This document shows, in pieces, positions 44,781 through 53,410 of a stretch of 64,000 bases of DNA. Under the pieces are notes generated by a model. The model had not been told where the DNA came from and did not search any database. It worked only from the letters and a program-made list of their open reading frames with translations. Position 1 is the first letter of the stretch. Each line of letters opens with the position of its first letter. This DNA is from Sphingobium sp. (GTDB taxonomy: Bacteria; Pseudomonadota; Alphaproteobacteria; Sphingomonadales; Sphingomonadaceae): the NCBI GenBank assembly GCA_020446425.1, contig JAGRES010000008.1:62001-126000 (forward strand), written 5' to 3'. A program made the position numbers and the translations under genes.

Positions 44781-45442
44781 CAGATGACCGAATTGCGATA
44801 GCTGCTCGCGCACAAAGATTATTACGATGGAGTGCGTTGGAAGATCCTATACAAAATGAAATTAGTGAAATTAATATCGCTCTTTTGGATGCGACGCTAT
44901 TCATTGAGGGAGATTACAAGCTTCCACTTAAAAGTATTACATCGCGTCGTGTGCGTATTAGAAAAATACGCATGCTTCGCGCAATCTTAAAGCGGATTGG
45001 TCGTATTTGGCTCATTGAGTTGGCTAAAGCCTTAGAGCCCGTTTCGAACTCTTACTATCGTATAGAACTTAGACATAGAAAGGATAGCGAGCGGCCAGCC
45101 GACGAACTTCCAGAGCGGTTGAGGGCTATGGCTCGGTTGAACCCTTCGGAGAGAAGGGATGCTGAGCTCGCAGCATATATATACGAGTTGATGGATCAAG
45201 GCGCTGATCAGGAAAGCGCCATTAAAAAAGCTCTTGAAGATCTGAAAATAAACTTGTCGCCAACCACTGTGAAGCAAAACCTGAAGGCTCTCAGAAAGAA
45301 TGCCCGTGTTAGAGGGTATGTAGACCCTTACGCCCTAGTCTATGCTTGGATGTCAGGTACAACTGACCCAAATCTGCTGCCGAAGCCGAGCCTGACAGTT
45401 GAAAGAATGATGAGAAAAGGTCGCCCAGCAAAAAAAGAGTAA
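44777..45442 (+). CDS. Unknown protein coupled to the integrase
   Basis: A 221-residue protein not recognised. It is rich in charged helices with many Arg and Lys (SRRVRIRKIRMLRAILKRIG, RAMARLNPSERRDAELAAYI), and ends in a basic tail (MMRKGRPAKKE). No signal peptide or membrane helix is seen. The segment QESAIKKALEDLKINLSPTT, then VKQNLKALRKN, could hold a helix-turn-helix, so DNA binding is possible but unproven. The gene starts within the integrase stop (ATGA) and has clearly lower GC than the chromosome around it, which supports transfer. It may help the integrase or control the element. Confidence 0.6.
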   Translation: MTDDRIAIAARAQRLLRWSALEDPIQNEISEINIALLDATLFIEGDYKLPLKSITSRRVRIRKIRMLRAILKRIGRIWLIELAKALEPVSNSYYRIELRHRKDSERPADELPERLRAMARLNPSERRDAELAAYIYELMDQGADQESAIKKALEDLKINLSPTTVKQNLKALRKNARVRGYVDPYALVYAWMSGTTDPNLLPKPSLTVERMMRKGRPAKKE

Positions 45443-45541
45443 TTCAGCCGATTTAACTAATATACCTATTAAACAGAGCATCCATGAATATCCCTCCTTG
45501 TGCTTTGAGAATTGCTAGACACTATCATAAGGAGATTTAAA

Positions 45542-45703
45542 ATGGAGAATATGCTCTTATCAATTCCTGATGCTTGTCGGATTCTTGGTATAAAACGATC
45601 TCTCATGTATCGGATGATGAAAAATGGCGACATAACGTTTCGCAAGATCGGTCGTCGCACACTAATCCCAATGTCATCGGTCAAAAAGATCGCTGAGGGG
45701 TGA
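45542..45703 (+). CDS. AlpA-like excisionase-family DNA-binding protein
   Basis: A 53-residue protein with one helix-turn-helix of the HTH_17/AlpA excisionase type: LLSIPDACRILGIKRSLMYR followed by MMKNGDITFRKIGRRTLIPM and SSVKKIAEG. Such proteins control integrase direction or element genes. aaggag lies 6 bases before the ATG. A longer frame upstream adds a short N-terminus and is not favoured. It is one of the usual companions of tyrosine integrases in small integrative elements. Confidence 0.82.
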   Translation: MENMLLSIPDACRILGIKRSLMYRMMKNGDITFRKIGRRTLIPMSSVKKIAEG

Positions 45704-45852
45704 AATGAGTAGCCCCATGACCGTTGGCGCGGTCACGGGGCATGCCATAATTTTTAGCGATACAGCCTTCTCCCAATACAATCTCCGAACGCGATGGGCA
45801 ATCGCTCATTGCGGTGGGATTCGTGCGAGGAGGCTCCATCACGGAGTACAAC

Positions 45853-46599
45853 ATGAAACTTGAACACAATGGTCACAACCCATCATCTCAAAATTTGGCT
45901 CAAAGCCTGAGGGGAACGCTTCCCCGCACCTCCTCTGAGAGGTGCATGGGTACTTTAGATAGTAAAGCGGCAATTCCCACCACCTACTCAAAGCCCAAAC
46001 AAGGACAACGCAAATCGAAATCCGTCAGTCGTGCCTTGAGATTGAGTATGACCTTGAACCCTCAAGCGCCAAGCAACCTCCATGAGGCGGCATTATTTTC
46101 TTGGTCGATCGGCCTCCCGCTGAACAAGATGCTGACCATTCACATGCAGAAGGGGGGTGTCGAAGGACGGGAGGCGTTGGAAGCGCTTCAGTCCTTTCTT
46201 CAGAGAGTCCAGCGCTGGCTTCGCAAGCATGGAATAGAACTCAGCGCGATATGGGTCCGCGAAAATGGCATAGGCGAAGGAGAGCACGTACACATGCTGC
46301 TGCACATACCTGTGGCATTAATGCCATTATTCCCAAGAATGCAAGCTCGCTGGCTGAAACAGTCAGGAGTCAAACGCAGGAAAAATGTCGTTCGCTCCCG
46401 CATGGTTGCACACAACAAAAGGGCTGCTGAGACCAATCCCGAGCTTTATCGATTCCATCTTTCCAACACCGTCGACTATCTTCGCAAAGCCACTGAGCCC
46501 GGTCAAAAAGGCGCCGGACCTATTGTCGGAAAAAGATGCGGAACCACTCAGAACATTGGCTTGGCTGCCAGGTGCAAACATAGTCTGAAGCATCAGTAA
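45853..46599 (+). CDS. Protein with HUH-like motif, possible replication or mobilisation
   Basis: A 248-residue protein from ATG 45853 (cggag upstream); a GTG at 45814 is also possible. The first 70 residues are polar and look disordered. The rest contains LNKMLTIHMQKGGVEGREAL, then WLRKHGIELSAIWVRENGIG and GEHVHMLLHIP, where HVH flanked by hydrophobic residues fits the HUH metal-binding motif of rolling-circle Rep and Y1-type endonucleases, and NTVDYLRKATEPGQK near the end offers a candidate catalytic Tyr. Similar ENG...GEHVHMLLH proteins occur beside integrases and AlpA-like genes in alphaproteobacteria. The nuclease role is inference. Confidence 0.6.
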   Translation: MKLEHNGHNPSSQNLAQSLRGTLPRTSSERCMGTLDSKAAIPTTYSKPKQGQRKSKSVSRALRLSMTLNPQAPSNLHEAALFSWSIGLPLNKMLTIHMQKGGVEGREALEALQSFLQRVQRWLRKHGIELSAIWVRENGIGEGEHVHMLLHIPVALMPLFPRMQARWLKQSGVKRRKNVVRSRMVAHNKRAAETNPELYRFHLSNTVDYLRKATEPGQKGAGPIVGKRCGTTQNIGLAARCKHSLKHQ

Positions 46600-46815
46600 C
46601 AGACCGGACCGGCTGCCTGTTGGGAGATCAGCAACAGCCGGCCTTGCTCTATCCGGCATTGCATTGAACCACTCAACTGTGTCCGGCCGGCCATTGTAAC
46701 GGAGAACGCGGAAATTATTCGTTTCCGAAACGGAGCCCAAACCGAAAGAAGAGAATAAATAAATTTCTATTCAATAGGTTATTTTCTTTTTCGTTACCGT
46801 TAAGCGTTTCGTTAT

Positions 46816-46836
46816 GCGTTCCGCTAAGCGGAACGC
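46816..46836. repeat. Inverted repeat, 10-bp arms
   Basis: GCGTTCCGCT and AGCGGAACGC lie either side of a single central base. It follows the two TTTCGTTA repeats and may be part of the same site. Confidence 0.7.
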
Positions 46837-46865
46837 TCACTCTCAAAAACACGACAAAAACAGAG

Positions 46866-46893
46866 CGATGGGCGCTTGTACAAGCGCCCATCG
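46866..46893. repeat. 28-bp perfect palindrome
   Basis: CGATGGGCGCTTGT at 46866-46879 is followed directly by its exact reverse complement to 46893. With no loop it may act as a protein-binding site, an origin structure or, after melting, a hairpin. No T run follows it. Confidence 0.85.
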
Positions 46894-47177
46894 AATATCT
46901 TCCGACACGTTGCTTTCAGCCGATCATAATCACTAAATGTCCCGAAATGGAGCCTCAGATTGCACTGGAACCTCTTCAGAAGAGGTTGTAAGTCAAATTC
47001 GTCATCGTTGCCTTGAACAGCTGCGATGACGCACGATGCACGTGCTGAACACGAGTCCGCTCATGTCGGGCGGCTCCCGGAATATAAGACCTCTCGTAGG
47101 AAATACGGGAGGCGCGCTTCCTCGTGTTCGCGCGTGTTCAACCACCCGGCGCCAGCCGGTAGAACGCGAGGAAATAC

Positions 47178-47549
47178 ATGTTCGATAGCAGCAAGAACGA
47201 GTGGAAAGACGATCGGGACAAGCCCCTTCTGGTGCGCTCGGATGGCAAAACCTTTATCTTTTGGGCGTGGTGGATGGCCGGGCTGGCGCTTCTGCTGATG
47301 ACCAGCGCCATATCCAAATCGCCCACGAATATATTAGGGGAGTTTGATCCGGCCGCCGCCCACACCAAAGCCCAGATGGCGACGATTGCCGTGATTTTTG
47401 CAGGTCTGTGGCTGACTTTCCTTATTACCGGTCACATCATCCGAGCGCTTTATTTCCTGCCTGGTGATCAAATGAAAGAATGCAGCGAGACCAAGACAGT
47501 CCGCGACAAGCAAAGGCGGCGGGCAGAGGGGTTGGATGCTGTAGATTGA
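47178..47549 (+). CDS. Small two-helix membrane protein
   Basis: A 123-residue protein with two predicted membrane helices: FIFWAWWMAGLALLLMTSAI (about 26-45) and MATIAVIFAGLWLTFLITGH (about 67-86). The N-terminus and the basic C-terminus (TVRDKQRRRAEG) are charged and likely cytoplasmic. gaggaaatac precedes the ATG. The family is not recognised. It lies between the integrative element and the dnaE2 cassette and converges with it, so it could be the first chromosomal gene or cargo of the element. Confidence 0.65.
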   Translation: MFDSSKNEWKDDRDKPLLVRSDGKTFIFWAWWMAGLALLLMTSAISKSPTNILGEFDPAAAHTKAQMATIAVIFAGLWLTFLITGHIIRALYFLPGDQMKECSETKTVRDKQRRRAEGLDAVD

Positions 47550-47687
47550 TGATTTCCGATGCTCTTTAGCTATACGCGATGGTGAGACGCGTCATTGTCT
47601 AGAGACATTCTTCAAGCTGAATGTGGGGCAGTGCGGAGGCGCACATGGCATGATTGCTTCATCTCTCCGTCACATAATGCCGAGATT

Positions 47688-50600
47688 TCAATGGAAATCC
47701 CGGGATTTGGGCAGAAGGCGCACATTACGCGGGTGGCGGTGCTGCGCTTCAATCAGTTTCATCGCCTTGCGCGGGTGTTGCGGATGGACGAACTCGTCGG
47801 CGGGCGAAAGCTCGGGGTCGGTGCTGTCAATCTCCGATAGGAAGGCCAGCGTCTCGCTGCGGTCGATGACGCGGCTGGCCATCACATGAATGACGCCTTC
47901 CTTGCTGACCTGCAGTTCGCCCTCGACCAGCATTACGCGGGCGGCCATCACCGCGCGACGCATGATCTCGAACTGGCGCGCCCACAGCACGATATTGGCA
48001 ATGCCGCCCTCATCTTCGAGCGTGATGAAGATCGCATTGCCCTTGCCGGGCCGCTGGCGCACCAGCACCACACCGGCAACGCGTACCTTCGCGCTGCTCT
48101 TCATGCCGCGAAGCGAGGCGCAGGGCGTCACCTTTTCCCGCTCGAAAATCGGACGCAACAACGCCATCGGGTGCTCTTTCAGAGACAGGCGCGTCATCTG
48201 ATAGTCGGCAGCGACATGCTCGCCCAGCCCCATGGGGCGCAGCGAGATATTCGGTTCCTTACCCAGTTCCGCAGCGCGGGCTGCGGCGAAGAGCGGCAGC
48301 TCGTCGTCGGGCATGCGCCGCACTTCCCATAGCGCGACACGTCGATCCAGTCGCAATGAGCCACAGGTATCGCCATCGGCGAGCAGACGCAATGCGCGCT
48401 GCGGCAGACGCGCACGCCGCGCCATGTCCTCGATACTGGTAAAGCGCCCCTCCGTTCGCGCAGCACTTATGGTGTGCGCCCATTCCTCGCGGAACCCACT
48501 GATCTGGCGAAAGCCGAGACGCAATGCTAGGCCGGTGTCTTGGCGCTTCTCCAGCCCATTATCCCAATTGCTCGCATTCACATCGACAGGCATCACCTCG
48601 ACGTCATGCTCGCGTGCATCGCGCACAATCTGCGCGGGGGCATAAAACCCCATGGGCTGTGAATTGAGCAGCGCCGCAGCGAAGACGGCGGGATGATGGC
48701 ATTTGATCCAGGCCGATACATAGACCAGCCGCGCGAAGCTCTGCGCATGGCTTTCGGGAAAGCCATAGCTGCCAAAACCCTCGATCTGCTTGAAGCAGCG
48801 TTCAGCGAAAGAGCGTTCATAGCCGCGCCGTACCATCCCTTCGATCATCTTTTCGTGAAAACCGTGGATGGTGCCGACATTGCGGAAGGTTGCCATTGCG
48901 CGGCGCAGGCCATTGGCCTCATCGGGTGAGAAATCGGCCGCGACGATGGCGAGTTTCATCGCCTGCTCTTGGAAAAGCGGCACACCGAACGTCTTGCCCA
49001 GTACCCCGCGGAGCTCATCGGGATCATGCGGCGGCGCGGGCGAGGGGTACTGGACCTTTTCCTCTCCCCAGCGCCGCCGCAGATATGGGTGAACCATATC
49101 GCCCTCAATAGGGCCAGGCCGCACGATCGCCACCTGTACAACGAGGTCATACAGGTCGCGTGGGCGCAGGCGGGGCAGCATGTTCATCTGCGCCCTGCTC
49201 TCGACCTGGAACACGCCGATGCTGTCGCCCTTGCACAGCATCTCGTAGACGGCCGGGTCGTCGGACTGGATGTCGATCTCAAGGCTGTGATTGCCCAGAC
49301 TGTGAGCGCGCATCAGGTCGAAGCTCTTGCGGATGCAGGTGAGCATGCCGAGCGCCAGCACATCGACCTTCATCAGCCCGAGCGCATCGATATCGTCCTT
49401 GTCCCATTCGATGAAGGTGCGGTCCTCCATCGCGGCGTTGTGAATCGGCACAATCTCGTCCAGACGCCCCTGCGTCAGTACGAACCCGCCGATATGTTGC
49501 GAGAGATGGCGCGGGAAATGGAGGATTTGCTGCACGAAATGATTGAGACGGGCGATTTCCGGATTGTCCGGATCGAAGCCGCATTCCTCCACCCGGCGTC
49601 GCTCATATTCCCCTGAATAGCTGCCCCATACCGTGCTCGCCATGCGGCTTGTCACATCTTCGGTGAGGCCGAGCGCCTTACCGACCTCTCGCACGGCGCT
49701 ACGCGGGCGATAATGAATGACGGTTGCGGCGATACCGGCGCGCTCCCGTCCATAGCGGCGGTAGATATACTGCATCACCTCCTCGCGCCGCTCATGCTCG
49801 AAATCGACGTCAATATCGGGCGGCTCCTTGCGCTCGGCGGAGACGAAGCGGGAGAAGAGCAGGTCATGCGTGGTCGGATCGACCGAAGTGACGCCCAGAA
49901 GGAAGCAGACGATGCTGTTCGCTGCGGACCCACGCCCCTGGCACAATATCGGTGGCTCCTGCGCGCGGGCGAAGCGGACGATGTCGTGCACGGTCAGGAA
50001 ATAATAGGCGTAGTTCTGCTCACGGATGAGCCTGAATTCCTCGTCGATCCGCTTTTGCGCATCGACGGGCAGAGTCTTGCCGTAACGCTTGTGCGCTGCT
50101 TCCATCACCAGATGTTCGAGCCAGTCCTGCGGCTCCCAGCCATAGGGCACCGGCTCATGGGGATATTCATAGCGCAGGTCATCAAGTGTGAAGGTAATGC
50201 GTGAGAGGAAGCGCAGCGTTTCGGCGATGGCCTCGGGCGCGTTTACGAACAGGCGCGCCATTTCGGCAGGGGATTTGAGATGCCGCTCGGCATTGGCGGC
50301 GAGTTCTTGCCCAGCCTGCTGCACCGTAGTCTTGAGCCGGATTGCGGTGAGTACATCATGCAGGCGTTTTGCTTCCGGTCCGGCATAGAACGCATCATTG
50401 ATGGCAATCAGCGGAACATTGCATTCTGCCGCCAGTCTCCGCGCTCGCATCAACTTCCGCTCATCCCGGCCGGAACGTCCCATCACGGCGCCCAGCCAGA
50501 GGCGGCCAGATGCAACCTGACCAAGCCGGTTCAGAAAAGCCTTGTCAGCAACGGGCATCACAATGAGCAGCAGGTCATCACTATAGTCGGTCAGATCTTC

Positions 50601-50975
50601 GATGCGAAGAATGCAGTCGCCCTTTTTCGCGCGCAGATTGCCGATGGTCAGCAGCCTCGTCAGCCGCCCCCAGCCATGGCGCGTTGCCGGATAGGCGATG
50701 ATATCCGGTGTACCGTCGGCAAAGACGAGACGGGCGCCGACGACGAGGCGAAAATCGGGAGGAGACAGCCCTTCGGCCTGCGCCGTGGCCTTTGCCTCCC
50801 GCAATGCCACATGGGCGCGGACGACCCCGGCAACTGTGTTGCGATCGGCAATACCTATTCCCGACATGCCGAGTTCCAGCGCACGCGCCACCATATCGGA
50901 TGGGTGTGATGCACCGCGTAGGAAGGAGAAATTGGTCGCCGCCGCCAATTCCGCATATGCCGGAGCATTGCTCAT
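47688..50975 (-). CDS. dnaE2: Error-prone DNA polymerase DnaE2 (ImuC)
   Basis: A 1095-residue C-family polymerase alpha-subunit homologue that works with ImuA and ImuB in damage-induced translesion synthesis. The N-terminal PHP domain begins YAELAAATNFSFLRGASHPS, the polymerase core has CQGRGSAANSIVCFLLGVTS, PPDIDVDFEHERREEVMQYI and the palm region, and the C-terminal OB fold has RVAGVVLVRQRPGKGNAIFI. It lacks the long C-terminal part of replicative DnaE. The start overlaps the imuB stop by 4 bases. SOS control is shown by the LexA site before imuA. Confidence 0.95.
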   Translation of the reverse strand: MSNAPAYAELAAATNFSFLRGASHPSDMVARALELGMSGIGIADRNTVAGVVRAHVALREAKATAQAEGLSPPDFRLVVGARLVFADGTPDIIAYPATRHGWGRLTRLLTIGNLRAKKGDCILRIEDLTDYSDDLLLIVMPVADKAFLNRLGQVASGRLWLGAVMGRSGRDERKLMRARRLAAECNVPLIAINDAFYAGPEAKRLHDVLTAIRLKTTVQQAGQELAANAERHLKSPAEMARLFVNAPEAIAETLRFLSRITFTLDDLRYEYPHEPVPYGWEPQDWLEHLVMEAAHKRYGKTLPVDAQKRIDEEFRLIREQNYAYYFLTVHDIVRFARAQEPPILCQGRGSAANSIVCFLLGVTSVDPTTHDLLFSRFVSAERKEPPDIDVDFEHERREEVMQYIYRRYGRERAGIAATVIHYRPRSAVREVGKALGLTEDVTSRMASTVWGSYSGEYERRRVEECGFDPDNPEIARLNHFVQQILHFPRHLSQHIGGFVLTQGRLDEIVPIHNAAMEDRTFIEWDKDDIDALGLMKVDVLALGMLTCIRKSFDLMRAHSLGNHSLEIDIQSDDPAVYEMLCKGDSIGVFQVESRAQMNMLPRLRPRDLYDLVVQVAIVRPGPIEGDMVHPYLRRRWGEEKVQYPSPAPPHDPDELRGVLGKTFGVPLFQEQAMKLAIVAADFSPDEANGLRRAMATFRNVGTIHGFHEKMIEGMVRRGYERSFAERCFKQIEGFGSYGFPESHAQSFARLVYVSAWIKCHHPAVFAAALLNSQPMGFYAPAQIVRDAREHDVEVMPVDVNASNWDNGLEKRQDTGLALRLGFRQISGFREEWAHTISAARTEGRFTSIEDMARRARLPQRALRLLADGDTCGSLRLDRRVALWEVRRMPDDELPLFAAARAAELGKEPNISLRPMGLGEHVAADYQMTRLSLKEHPMALLRPIFEREKVTPCASLRGMKSSAKVRVAGVVLVRQRPGKGNAIFITLEDEGGIANIVLWARQFEIMRRAVMAARVMLVEGELQVSKEGVIHVMASRVIDRSETLAFLSEIDSTDPELSPADEFVHPQHPRKAMKLIEAQHRHPRNVRLLPKSRDFH

Positions 50976-52492
50976 GCAAACAAGCCGTGGACATACCAGC
51001 GCGGCTGGTCCGTCTCGCGCCCGTAGAGACCATGGCGAACCAGCCAGAAGCGCCGTCCATTCTCGTCTTCGACGCGGTAATAGTCGCGGCTGAAACCGGG
51101 CTGCTCATGGCCCAGCCGCCTACGCCACCATTCCGGTGCAATCCGCTCCGGCCCTTCATAGAGTCGGACCAAATGCTGCTCGCCGCGCCAGCGGAAGCGG
51201 CGCGGCGGTCCATCGGGGATGGCGGCGAGTACTTCTACCTGTTGGGGCGGATCTAGCAGGAAGAGCGGGCGCAGCGGTGGTTCGCTCGTCTCATGCATCG
51301 AGCCTGTATACTCGCCTTTCTCATTTCGGGCCTTTGCCAGAAATCCGGCACGTTCGGGGATATGACTGTTTCCTGCCGCAAAGCGCAATATCGCCGCTGG
51401 ACCGTAACGTACTGCCAGCCGGTCGAGCAACGGGCCGATATCGCCATTATCGCCTTGCTCCGGGGCCAGGCTGTGCTGCTTCACCTCAAGGGCCTCTGCA
51501 TGACTGACATCTAAAGTGACGCTGTCATAACCAAAGCCGGGATCGAGCGGGTCGGACAGGCTGTCGATACGCTCATTGAAAAGGCGCATGAGCAGAGCGG
51601 GGTCACGGGTGGGGGCGCCGGTCTCAATCCGGAGCCGCGCGATATAGCCATCGCTGCGATAGAGGGATGCGAGGAAGGCACGACCGCCTTGCCCCGCTTC
51701 CGTCAATTGCCCGGCCGCCTGCGTGGCTAACCATTCGATCGCATCGAGAACGTCCCCATGCCGGCCGATGGGTTCGGCAAAGCACAGTTCCGCCCTGATG
51801 TCTTGGGGTGGCAGGTGGGGGACGATATGCGGGTCTTTACGTCCTATTAGCCGGTCGAGCAGACGGACCAATTGCGATCCGAAGCGTGTGGCGAGGGGGG
51901 CAGGGGGCAGACCGACAAGATCGCCGATGCTGCGAAATCCGGCGCGGCGCAGCGCAGTACGAGTGGTCTCATCGGTATCGAGCGCTTCCAGCGGCAATGC
52001 GCATATGTCATCACCGCCAAGGCGAGACAGGGCGCGGGCCGCATCTGGCGTATCGGCAGCGCCCATGGACAGCGTGAAACCGCGCTGGCGAAACAGCACC
52101 GCGATCTTCTCACGCATCGAATCCTCGCCGCCATGCAGATGGTCGCAGCCGGTGATATCGAGCAGGATGCCGTTCGGCGGGTCGGGCATGACGCTCGGCG
52201 TATAGGCAATGCACTGCTGCGCCATTTTCTCCACTAACATTGTGTCGGCTTCAGCATCGTGAGGCAGCGTGGCGAGATCGGGCACAATCCCGCGCGCATC
52301 AGCCAGCGCCATGCCACAGGCGAGACCAAGTTCAGCCGCTTGCCGCGAGAGCGCGGCGAGACGCATGGCTCCGCGCTGCTTTTCCACCAGAGCGAAGGGA
52401 CTGTCAGGCCGCGCGAGACCGCCGTTCACCGCCCGCTCCGCCGATAACCACGGCAGGGTGAGGGCGAGATAACGGCGGGGTGCCGGCGACAT
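50972..52492 (-). CDS. imuB: Y-family polymerase-like protein ImuB
   Basis: A 506-residue catalytically inactive relative of Y-family polymerases that links DnaE2 to the beta clamp. The start at 52492 (MSPAPRRYLALTLPWLSAER) fits the family; the open frame runs longer into imuA. The palm motifs of active enzymes are degenerate: in place of a DD pair one sees LDITGCDHLHGGEDSMREKI. The finger/little-finger parts have LALEALDTDE-type and RLIGRKDPHIVPHLPPQDIR segments. The coding region overlaps the end of imuA by 89 bases and dnaE2 by 4 bases, so all three are coupled. Confidence 0.9.
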   Translation of the reverse strand: MSPAPRRYLALTLPWLSAERAVNGGLARPDSPFALVEKQRGAMRLAALSRQAAELGLACGMALADARGIVPDLATLPHDAEADTMLVEKMAQQCIAYTPSVMPDPPNGILLDITGCDHLHGGEDSMREKIAVLFRQRGFTLSMGAADTPDAARALSRLGGDDICALPLEALDTDETTRTALRRAGFRSIGDLVGLPPAPLATRFGSQLVRLLDRLIGRKDPHIVPHLPPQDIRAELCFAEPIGRHGDVLDAIEWLATQAAGQLTEAGQGGRAFLASLYRSDGYIARLRIETGAPTRDPALLMRLFNERIDSLSDPLDPGFGYDSVTLDVSHAEALEVKQHSLAPEQGDNGDIGPLLDRLAVRYGPAAILRFAAGNSHIPERAGFLAKARNEKGEYTGSMHETSEPPLRPLFLLDPPQQVEVLAAIPDGPPRRFRWRGEQHLVRLYEGPERIAPEWWRRRLGHEQPGFSRDYYRVEDENGRRFWLVRHGLYGRETDQPRWYVHGLFA

Positions 52493-53210
52493 CACTCCTG
52501 ATCCGGAACGAAGCCGTGTCACGATCCCACTCCATGATAAGGCGAAGCCCATCGCGCCCGCCGCGCTGACGCAACAGTTCCAAGGCAAAGGCAGGGACGC
52601 CCGGTGCATGGGCTTCGAGTGCGCGCGATGGGGCTGCGGCGACCTGCCAGCGTGTATGAGCGGCACTGGGCGATGGTTTTGCCGTTCCCCGCGAGAGTAA
52701 CGCCATCGTGTCATTCTCGGCGGCAGCAAGAGCAAAACGCCGGGTCGCTGTCAGATCGAGCAAAGGCTGTTTGCCGCCTAGCTCAATCAACACTGCGGAT
52801 ACTGCCGCATCGCGCGTAGCATCAAGCGCCGCACGCAGCACGGCCTTGGCATCGGGCAAGGCCAGCAAGGTCATGCGATCTGTGTCGATGCCAAGTTCAG
52901 CAAGGCCGGGGCCATAGGGGTGGCCATTTTGTTTGGTCGCCTTCACTTCGCGTGCCCATATGATTTCACGGCCATGTTGGTGCTGGCGTAGGGCTGCGAG
53001 CAGCAATACAAAGCCATTAAGCGCTGCCGTCTCCTTTGCTCCTGCCATGTAAAACTCATGCAGACCATGCGCGACCAGGCCGCCTTCCAGCCATGTATCA
53101 TCGGCTTCAGTGACGCCCAGCCGCATGCGTGCCAGAGGCTGGCCAGCGAAAGGAGCAGCTGCTACGCCAGATGCGTCTAGCCGCGCAGGGAAAGAAGAAT
53201 CACGGAACAT
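52404..53210 (-). CDS. imuA: SOS mutagenesis protein ImuA
   Basis: A 268-residue RecA-like protein, the first member of the imuA-imuB-dnaE2 mutagenesis cassette. It has RLGVTEADDTWLEGGLVAHG followed by LHEFYMAGAKE, typical of ImuA/SulA-like proteins, then a weak ATPase-like fold (FVLLLAALRQHQHGREIIWA). The Walker A motif is not intact. The start at 53210 lies only 2 bases from the LexA site and about 2 from the predicted transcript start, so the message may be nearly leaderless, or translation may begin inside, for example at the Met of MRLGV (53126). Confidence 0.85.
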   Translation of the reverse strand: MFRDSSFPARLDASGVAAAPFAGQPLARMRLGVTEADDTWLEGGLVAHGLHEFYMAGAKETAALNGFVLLLAALRQHQHGREIIWAREVKATKQNGHPYGPGLAELGIDTDRMTLLALPDAKAVLRAALDATRDAAVSAVLIELGGKQPLLDLTATRRFALAAAENDTMALLSRGTAKPSPSAAHTRWQVAAAPSRALEAHAPGVPAFALELLRQRGGRDGLRLIMEWDRDTASFRIRSDVAGTPPLSRPHPAVVIGGAGGERRSRAA

Positions 53211-53212
53211 AT

Positions 53213-53227
53213 GTTCCTATTATGTTC
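53213..53227 (-). promoter_or_regulatory. LexA operator (SOS box)
   Basis: GTTC at 53213-53216 and GTTC at 53224-53227 are 7 bases apart, exactly the GTTC-N7-GTTC box of alphaproteobacterial LexA. It overlaps the likely -10 box of imuA. The left half also forms GAACATATGTTC (53205-53216), a palindrome that extends into the imuA start codon. Confidence 0.9.
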
Positions 53228-53246
53228 TAATCTGTGAAAATGTCGA
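53219..53246 (-). promoter_or_regulatory. Likely imuA promoter
   Basis: On the minus strand TCGACA (53246-53241) and CATAAT (53224-53219) are 16 bases apart, a fair -35/-10 pair. The expected transcript start falls within a few bases of the imuA start codon. Confidence 0.55.
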
Positions 53247-53410
53247 GAGTTGGATATAATGGCGATAGCCGCCAACATAGGAGACGTTCGCGAGATAGAG
53301 CTATGCTATCTATGAGCGGACGTCCATTCAGCGGCTAGTGGACGAATATTTTTGACCTTACTTTAATCAGTGCGGCTTAGTAGATGACGCCGACCCGGGA
53401 GAAAGCTGTC

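Larger units (their letters stand above)
43302..47000 (+). mobile_element. Putative small integrative element at tRNA-Glu
   Basis: A unit of about 3.7 kb: a 43-nt tRNA-Glu 3' fragment at its left edge, a tyrosine recombinase gene reading away from that edge, an unknown gene coupled to it, an AlpA-like DNA-binding gene, a gene with an HUH-like motif, and about 500 bases of palindrome-rich non-coding DNA. Composition falls below that of the flanking genes, most clearly at 44.7-47.0 kb. No second tRNA copy was found to the right, so the right boundary is a guess set before the membrane protein gene at 47178. It could be a remnant that lost its right end. Confidence 0.6.
46600..47177. other. Palindrome-rich non-coding tail of the element
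   Basis: 578 bases without a convincing gene. It holds a hairpin near 46610-46642 (CTGTTG/CAACAG), an AT-rich tract at about 46755-46790, two TTTCGTTA repeats 18 bases apart (46789 and 46807), a near-perfect inverted repeat around 46816-46836 and a 28-bp perfect palindrome at 46866-46893. From about 46960 composition moves back towards the chromosome. This mix of AT tract, repeats and palindromes is what an origin for an HUH-type Rep could look like, but no function is shown. Confidence 0.5.

Noticed and set aside
50581-51256. Alternative open frames on both strands inside dnaE2 and imuB
   Set aside because: They are shadows of the two polymerase genes, which have full domain patterns and coupled starts.
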